Of a DNA stretch of 45,190 bases, positions 40,200 through 45,190 are shown piece by piece (the stretch's first letter is position 1; each line of letters starts with the position of its first letter). Where the stretch lies: contig SABV01000002.1 in NCBI GenBank assembly GCA_009928855.1, positions 1-45,190 on the forward strand. The letters are read 5' to 3'. This stretch comes from Erysipelotrichia bacterium. Lineage in GTDB: Bacteria > Muiribacteriota > Ozemobacteria > Ozemobacterales > Ozemobacteraceae. Position numbers and translations under genes: made by a program. Under the pieces are notes generated by a model, which worked only from the letters and a program-made list of their open reading frames with translations, had not been told where the DNA came from and made no database searches.

Positions 40200-41345
40200 A
40201 TGCGAGCAATATGTATTGTACTTGACAGCGCAGGTATTGCACCGATGCCGGATCAGCCTGAATATGGAGACGTGGGAGCAGCAACCATACCGAATCTTGC
40301 CAAAGCCGCCGGTGGAATGCATGTTCCCAACATGCAAAAAATGGGGCTTGGCAACATTGCCGAAATCATGGGAGTACCGCCAGAAAAAACTCCGACGGCC
40401 TCTTATGGAATGATGTATGAACTTTCACCAGGCAAAGACACCACTACCGGCCACTGGGAAATGATGGGAGCCCGACTTGATTTCGCGTTTCCGGTATTTC
40501 CTGAAGGATTTCCAAAAGAATTCATGGAGAAATACGAAAAAGCCATCGGCCGCCAGACCATTGGCAATTACCCGGCTTCCGGCACAGAAATTATCGAAAA
40601 ACTTGGCGACGAACATGTCAAAACCGGCAAACCGATTGTTTACACATCTGCCGATTCTGTTTTTCAGATCGCCGCTCATGAAGAGGTAATACCTCTCGAA
40701 GAACTCTATCGTATCTGCCAGATTGCCCGTGACATGCTGCAACCACCAGATCTGGGTGCCGCCAGGATTATTGCCCGGCCATTCACCGGAAAGTCCGGCA
40801 GCTACACCAGAACTTCCAACCGTCATGACTTCAGTCTGACACCAGACGAAACTCTTCTTGACATACTCAAGAGCAAAAAAATACCCACTTATGGCATAGG
40901 CAAAATTTATGATATTTTTGCCGGGCAGGGCGTCGAGCCACATGTAACGACCAAAAGCAACGATGATGGCATGCAGAAAACTGCCGAAGCTATGAGCAAA
41001 GTCAAAAGCGGTTTTATCTTTACCAATCTCGTTGACACTGACATGAAATACGGTCACAGAAGAGATGTGCAAGGCTACAAAAAAGCTCTCGAAGACTTTG
41101 ACATCTGGCTTGGCAATTTTATTAAACTGATGAACAAAGACGATCTGCTGCTTATAACCGCTGACCATGGCTGTGACCCGACCTATAAGGGCTCAGACCA
41201 TACTCGCGAAGCTGTGCCGCTGCTCTCTTATCAACCGGGCATACCGGGCCAGAACCTCGGTATCAGACAAGGTTTCTGGGATGTGGCCGCAACGGTTGCA
41301 ACCCATCTCGGTATCACATATAAAAACGGCAAATCAGTAATCTGA
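40200..41345 (+). CDS. deoB: Phosphopentomutase
   Basis: A 381-residue alkaline-phosphatase-superfamily enzyme interconverting ribose-1-phosphate with ribose-5-phosphate, and the 2-deoxy forms, in nucleoside salvage. The nucleophile is Thr83 in GKDTTTGHWEMMG. Metal-site motifs are IVLDSAGIA (Asp9), NLVDTDMKYGHRRD, LLITADHGCDPTYKG and SDHTREAVPLL. The length is slightly short for the family but complete. It lies just after the BMC genes under a separate promoter. It supplies pentose-5-phosphate and so links nucleoside sugars to the compartment, as expected for a sugar-phosphate-using BMC, although deoxyribose-phosphate aldolase (deoC) is absent from the window. Confidence 0.96.
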   Translation: MRAICIVLDSAGIAPMPDQPEYGDVGAATIPNLAKAAGGMHVPNMQKMGLGNIAEIMGVPPEKTPTASYGMMYELSPGKDTTTGHWEMMGARLDFAFPVFPEGFPKEFMEKYEKAIGRQTIGNYPASGTEIIEKLGDEHVKTGKPIVYTSADSVFQIAAHEEVIPLEELYRICQIARDMLQPPDLGAARIIARPFTGKSGSYTRTSNRHDFSLTPDETLLDILKSKKIPTYGIGKIYDIFAGQGVEPHVTTKSNDDGMQKTAEAMSKVKSGFIFTNLVDTDMKYGHRRDVQGYKKALEDFDIWLGNFIKLMNKDDLLLITADHGCDPTYKGSDHTREAVPLLSYQPGIPGQNLGIRQGFWDVAATVATHLGITYKNGKSVI

Positions 41346-41352
41346 TTTTTAT

Positions 41353-41412
41353 TAAAACAGTCTAAAAGAGAAGAAGTAGCGGGTAAACCCGCTACTTCTT
41401 CTCTTTTAGACT
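41353..41412 (-). terminator. Exceptionally long perfect hairpin between convergent genes
   Basis: A 26-bp inverted repeat without a mismatch: left arm 41357-41382, right arm 41387-41412, loop TAAA. Its left arm starts CAGTCTAAAAGAG and its GC-rich tip is GCGGG/CCCGC. On the minus strand it is followed by TTTTAAT, so it can terminate the lipoprotein operon. It may also protect the 3' end of deoB mRNA. Such a stem is longer than usual for a terminator. Confidence 0.8.
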
Positions 41413-41426
41413 GATAAATAGTTACA

Positions 41427-42866
41427 TCAGGGGCGTTTGGCGTTAACTCCAATTGCGATCGTAGTGCCATTGGGTTCGATTTCGGGGGTCACCATTACTG
41501 AACTCGAAAGGTTGTAAGAACCTGAAGCTGCAGCTATGGTTATGTTGTAAGAAGTATCGTAACCGATGGCGACACCACGAAAAATAATACCGACGGGCAG
41601 GTTGCCTGCTCTGCATACGCCATCTGCCGGGTCAAGCTCTATTGGGTAATAATGTGGAGAGCTGATAACTGCACCGGCAACGCTATTGCCAGCAACGAAA
41701 TCTTCACCGGCAACTACAAATGCAACGTCTCGTCTCTTCATATTGTCATACAAACCAACAGATCTGGTCGGGTCATATTCTGTTTCGTATGTAGCCACAC
41801 CACCGACAGAATCGTCGCGAAGAAAATCTATATCAACTCTGTAATTGCCCTGGGCACCCTCTTTAAGATTAGAATCTTTGATGACCAGAACTTCGTCTTC
41901 ATAACCTCTTATCTGCATTCTGAGCTCTACCGGCATAGCAAGACCTGGCAGAGAAAGCACCTGCAAATCATCCATAGTGCCAAGATTTATAGATTCCAGA
42001 ATTTGAGGAGGTTTTGAGGGATTATCAGGATCTTGAACTTCAGCAAAAACATTTACGACAGATCCGCCAATATAATCCGGAACATTTACGCATCTGATAG
42101 AGATATCGTAAGTCACGGGCTCTAATTCAACTTTTGAGTAAATATCACTACTGCCGGTAAGCGCAACTTCTTTTGTCACATACAGAGGTGGATTTCCGTA
42201 GCCGGCTTCGTGTCTTACCATTACAGCAAAACTGTTTTCGGCATTGAGAGTGACACCTGTATTTCGCCATTCATCTGCAGTCATGGTATATGGCTGACCA
42301 TTGAAAGAAAGGGTGAAAGATAGATCATTAGCAGATCTGTCCTTGCTGATCCATTTCAACGATTTTGCGTCAACAAGATCAATTTTGGCTGTAACAGTTG
42401 TCGGCAAAGGATTAGAAATTTTCTGAAGAGGCAGATAACCAAGATCAAGGGTTGATCCGCTCTTTACATATACTGCTTCAACTTTAGCAGAATTGCTTTC
42501 GTTACCTTCTTCATCAGTACTTGTTATTTCGGCTGGCGGATACGCTGCCTTGTTATAACCATTGGCACTGTATTCAAGAAGAACATTATCAGGCTGAACG
42601 TTTTCAAAAATGAAAACACCGTTGGCGTTTGTCGTAGTGATCATAAAGTTCAGCCCCTGCTTCACTTCTGACTTTGTCACAGCCTCTTTTGAAATCATTC
42701 TGACCATAGCGTTAGCAACCGGAATAGCGGGATTCTCCTGATCTACGATCTTGCCCACTACCGTTGCCGGTTTTACACCCAGGGCGCCTTTTTCGCAACC
42801 CATCGTAAGAAGAACACTGATTCCGGCGATTGCCAGAAACCACCCGCCCCAGAATCTAAGATTCAT
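41427..42866 (-). CDS. Lipoprotein with carboxypeptidase-regulatory-like domain (paralogue A)
   Basis: A 479-residue lipoprotein. The start at 42866 is set by GGAGG nine bases upstream; an in-frame ATG at 42908 lies almost on the stop of the previous gene. The signal peptide ends in LLTMGC, with the lipidated Cys at about residue 24. The next residues, EKGALGVKP, are shared with the two neighbours. A carboxypeptidase-regulatory-like beta-sandwich follows (ATVVGKIVDQENPAIPVANAMVRM ... GVFIFENVQPDNVLLEYSANGYNKAA). The rest is beta-rich repeats of unknown kind. Glu at position +2 after the Cys gives no signal for inner-membrane retention. Probably exposed at the outer membrane or surface. Confidence 0.82.
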   Translation of the reverse strand: MNLRFWGGWFLAIAGISVLLTMGCEKGALGVKPATVVGKIVDQENPAIPVANAMVRMISKEAVTKSEVKQGLNFMITTTNANGVFIFENVQPDNVLLEYSANGYNKAAYPPAEITSTDEEGNESNSAKVEAVYVKSGSTLDLGYLPLQKISNPLPTTVTAKIDLVDAKSLKWISKDRSANDLSFTLSFNGQPYTMTADEWRNTGVTLNAENSFAVMVRHEAGYGNPPLYVTKEVALTGSSDIYSKVELEPVTYDISIRCVNVPDYIGGSVVNVFAEVQDPDNPSKPPQILESINLGTMDDLQVLSLPGLAMPVELRMQIRGYEDEVLVIKDSNLKEGAQGNYRVDIDFLRDDSVGGVATYETEYDPTRSVGLYDNMKRRDVAFVVAGEDFVAGNSVAGAVISSPHYYPIELDPADGVCRAGNLPVGIIFRGVAIGYDTSYNITIAAASGSYNLSSSVMVTPEIEPNGTTIAIGVNAKRP

Positions 42867-42910
42867 AGCACTTAACCTCCCGGCTGTTTGAGAAGAATTA
42901 TTTCGCATAG

Positions 42911-44155
42911 TTAACTCAGAGGCCCAATTGTAATTATCTGGGCTTCTGTTCCATCGTCATCGATTCTGACCGCTGCCTTGTTGCTGACAACGCCGTCAGT
43001 AGTGTTATATCCGACAAAGTTGAAACTATAACCGGTTGGCACATAGTTCGTTCCAAGATCCACGACCCTCGGAGTTCCGGTTGTCCAGCCTGACGGGTTG
43101 GTAACTATGGTTTCCATCCATTTCTGACCTGTTTCTGCGCAGTAAGCGCCAACTCTGTCATTGCTGTCGATATTGTTTCCATACAGCATTATTCTGACCT
43201 CGCGCATAATCTGAGAAAAATTGTTTTTCAGCGAGAAGGTCTGATAAATGGTTCCCTGAAAGTCACCATTAGGATAAACAACTACAGGACCATTCATTCT
43301 ATAACCCTTCAGTTCTACTTCAATCGATACTGAAGTGCCTTTGGGAATGCCGCTGATGGTAAACTGCTGAGCGTTTAACTGCGAAGTTGCAGTAGCGAGA
43401 ATTCTGTTGCCTGAATAAGCAAAAATGTTGGCAGCAGGAGCCTCCTGAAATACCCAGCCTGGCACGTCCTGCCAGCGTCCGACAATCTGGTATGTTTCGG
43501 GCTGCATCATTATAGTGCCAAGATCTTTATCGGTTACTGCATTATCAAGAGCGATGGTTTGAGATTTAAAACCAGCAATGGTAATAACAACGTTCATACC
43601 ACTTACAGAAGCCGGAATTCTGAAGCCGGTGGTCAATTCTGTTGGAAGACGATTGCTGAAGCTTTCCTGCCCAAACACGAACTGCGTGTTACCGTAGGTA
43701 ATTGTCGTGCCATTGGTGGCATCCTTCAAGGTCCCCCTGATGGTTACATACTGATTTTCGAATGTCTGCACCATTCTCACCTGAGGAACAGCTGAAGTCT
43801 CATTATTGACAACTACAACCTTAATCGCGCCTGTCGCAGTCGAATCAATTGGCTGATAACCTATCTTGTCAAAAGACAGAGTCCACTCATCAGCACGCAC
43901 GTCACTGAGGTGGTAATTACCATTCGAATCAGTACTGGTAAACTTGGAGGCTTTATTTCCTTCAGTTCCGGCAGTCGCTGTAATGTTGACACTGGCAACT
44001 CCTACGAGTGTCCGGCTATCAAGCACTGTGCCTGTTATGGCACCACCTTTCAACCCCAGGGTGCCGTTTTCACACCCAACAAGGCTGCCAATCAGCACAA
44101 GAAAAAGTGCTGTCAGAATCCCGATAGTTCTCGGGTTCCGCCTTTCTCTATTCAT
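42911..44155 (-). CDS. Lipoprotein with carboxypeptidase-regulatory-like domain (paralogue B)
   Basis: A 414-residue lipoprotein. The ATG at 44155 follows GGAGGCGTAAAT; an earlier ATG at 44221 lacks a site. The lipobox is SLVGC at about residue 28, followed by ENGTLGLKGG. The carboxypeptidase-regulatory-like domain reads ITGTVLDSRTLVGVASVNI ... NGNYHLSDVRADEWTLSFDKIGYQPID, and further beta-rich parts follow. It resembles paralogue A (44 bases downstream) and the divergent paralogue C, so these arose by duplication. It has a plausible operon with paralogue A, terminated by the long hairpin at 41357-41412. Confidence 0.82.
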   Translation of the reverse strand: MNRERRNPRTIGILTALFLVLIGSLVGCENGTLGLKGGAITGTVLDSRTLVGVASVNITATAGTEGNKASKFTSTDSNGNYHLSDVRADEWTLSFDKIGYQPIDSTATGAIKVVVVNNETSAVPQVRMVQTFENQYVTIRGTLKDATNGTTITYGNTQFVFGQESFSNRLPTELTTGFRIPASVSGMNVVITIAGFKSQTIALDNAVTDKDLGTIMMQPETYQIVGRWQDVPGWVFQEAPAANIFAYSGNRILATATSQLNAQQFTISGIPKGTSVSIEVELKGYRMNGPVVVYPNGDFQGTIYQTFSLKNNFSQIMREVRIMLYGNNIDSNDRVGAYCAETGQKWMETIVTNPSGWTTGTPRVVDLGTNYVPTGYSFNFVGYNTTDGVVSNKAAVRIDDDGTEAQIITIGPLS

Positions 44156-44353
44156 ATTTACGCCTCCAGCAAGATTCTTAAAAGAGTCGGCTTCACTACC
44201 TAATCGGCTTGATTGAAGCAAAAATTAACCACAAAAAAAATCAGTTACTGATTTATTCGCAAAATAAAAAAAAATGTAAAAAAATATTCAGTTTGTTGCC
44301 GAAGCAGCCGATAGAACTTCAGAGATATTTTCTACACTTTCATGGAGGCAACC

Positions 44354-45190
44354 ATGGTTAAACAACAAACTACCGCTAAAGGACGCTGGCTGCTGCTTGT
44401 CGTTCTTTCGCTCGCCAGCATTGTTTTTACTGGCTGCGAGAAGGGCTCGCTGGGCATCCAGGGTGGCACGATAACCGGTTACGTTATCAATTCCACCAAC
44501 AATCAACCTATCTCTGAGGTTCTTGTCAGAGGTGATGGTACTACCGCTGCCGGCGCGCACGAAAACAAGAGCGTCTATACCAGTGGTGATGGCTCATTTA
44601 TAATGAGTGATTTAACCAAGGGAACCTGGAACCTGTATGTTGAGAAATATGGTTACAACCTGGTTTCATCAGCAGCAACAGGAACAGATACAGCCAATAT
44701 CATGGCAGCAACTGTTAATGTAAATAACGGCGAAACCGTCACTGCTCCAGTGCTTAAGATGACAAAAACAGAAGTGACAGTTAAAGGAACCCTCAAAGGT
44801 TACCCAATAGACGCCTCAACCGGCCGTCCACTGAGGAACTTCACCGTTACCCAGACAACTCCATACAACCAGAGAAAAAATAAGCTGTTCGAAACAGCTG
44901 AAGATTTCAGAGACATTGGCTGGAGCGGTCTTGAAGGCGGCAGTCATCATTATACTATTACCTGCAACAACTATGCAGAGTATTCAACAGCCGACAACGG
45001 TGGTGTTGCTGTTTCTATCGGTGCATCACCTGTAGATCTTGGCGTCGTCAAGATATCTCCGCTGACCGTAAGCATTGCCGGAACCATGCGCAACCTGCCC
45101 GGTTACATTCTCGATGCTTCGAGTAAAGATATTGTTATCTGGGCAGAAGCCGCCGGCAAAGTTGTAGCCAGCTACACCGACACCTCATCT
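44354..45190 (+). CDS. Lipoprotein with carboxypeptidase-regulatory-like domain (paralogue C, 3' end cut by the window)
   Basis: The frame stays open from the ATG at 44354 (GGAGG at 44344-44348) to the last base, giving 279 residues of an incomplete gene. The signal peptide ends in IVFTGC, with the lipidated Cys near residue 28 followed by EKGSLGIQGG. The first domain is carboxypeptidase-regulatory-like (ITGYVINSTNNQPISEVLVRG ... GSFIMSDLTKGTWNLYVEKYGYNLV), like its neighbours. It is divergent from paralogue B, across a 198-base A/T-rich gap in which I see no defined operator. Confidence 0.85.
   Translation, partial: MVKQQTTAKGRWLLLVVLSLASIVFTGCEKGSLGIQGGTITGYVINSTNNQPISEVLVRGDGTTAAGAHENKSVYTSGDGSFIMSDLTKGTWNLYVEKYGYNLVSSAATGTDTANIMAATVNVNNGETVTAPVLKMTKTEVTVKGTLKGYPIDASTGRPLRNFTVTQTTPYNQRKNKLFETAEDFRDIGWSGLEGGSHHYTITCNNYAEYSTADNGGVAVSIGASPVDLGVVKISPLTVSIAGTMRNLPGYILDASSKDIVIWAEAAGKVVASYTDTSS

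Noticed and set aside
40425-41168. A 247-codon open frame on the minus strand inside deoB.
   Set aside because: It is opposite a well-conserved phosphopentomutase gene, has low-complexity aromatic composition and no ribosome site.
1-45190. tRNA or rRNA genes, insertion sequences, prophage genes and CRISPR arrays.
   Set aside because: No cloverleaf with a CCA-type end, transposase, integrase, phage structural gene or regular spaced repeats was recognised. A dedicated search was not possible.

Overview
The window (45,190 bases) comes from a bacterium with a two-membrane envelope. It holds at least four lipoproteins with signal peptides, a LolA-like periplasmic protein, an exported parvulin-type foldase and an O-antigen-ligase-like membrane protein. 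It also holds many TPR proteins, several histidine kinases and two sigma-54 activators, next to an RNase Y/YmdB pair. No 16S rRNA is present. The mix of TPR and FN3/carboxypeptidase-regulatory-like lipoproteins with a bacterial microcompartment (BMC) reminds me of uncultivated lineages such as Candidatus Riflebacteria. That placement is only a guess. No prophage, insertion sequence, CRISPR array or tRNA was seen.

Layout. 1-3.9 kb (+): an O-antigen ligase/TPR protein translationally coupled to a histidine kinase. 3.9-13.8 kb (-): a tightly packed seven-gene operon (unknown protein, LolA-like protein, inactive NucS-like nuclease-fold protein, large membrane TPR protein, DegS-like kinase, NtrB-like kinase, NtrC-like regulator). 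13.9-23 kb: a one-cysteine thioredoxin-like protein, then on the minus strand ymdB, rny, a double-parvulin foldase, an FN3 lipoprotein, pgeF and an exported TPR protein. 23.1-33.4 kb: pyruvate kinase, a cysteine-cluster protein, an MscS channel with a cyclic-nucleotide-binding domain, an operon of GNAT-like protein + exported zinc-ribbon/TPR protein + sigma-54 activator, a DppA-like D-aminopeptidase, uvrB and an exported helical protein.

33.5-41.3 kb is the most distinctive part. A probable 6S RNA gene with its own terminator is followed by a small BMC locus. In order this encodes a novel fusion protein (flavoprotein-like N-terminus, TIM-barrel/triosephosphate-isomerase-like C-terminus), PduL, one BMC-H, one BMC-P, a CoA-acylating aldehyde dehydrogenase, a PduS/RnfC-like flavo-iron-sulfur protein, a PduT-like BMC-T and an RpiB-like protein. 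Phosphopentomutase (deoB) follows under its own promoter. The locus resembles the sugar-phosphate type of BMC, but no aldehyde-producing signature enzyme (such as deoxyribose-phosphate aldolase) is present, and both isomerase-like proteins lack canonical catalytic residues. A reasonable model is: (deoxy)pentose phosphate to an aldehyde by an enzyme encoded elsewhere, then acyl-CoA (aldehyde dehydrogenase), then acyl phosphate (PduL), with NADH reoxidised through PduS and the Fe-S cluster of the PduT-like shell protein.

41.4-45.2 kb: three paralogous lipoproteins with a shared motif after the lipidated cysteine, two on the minus strand and one divergent and cut by the window end.
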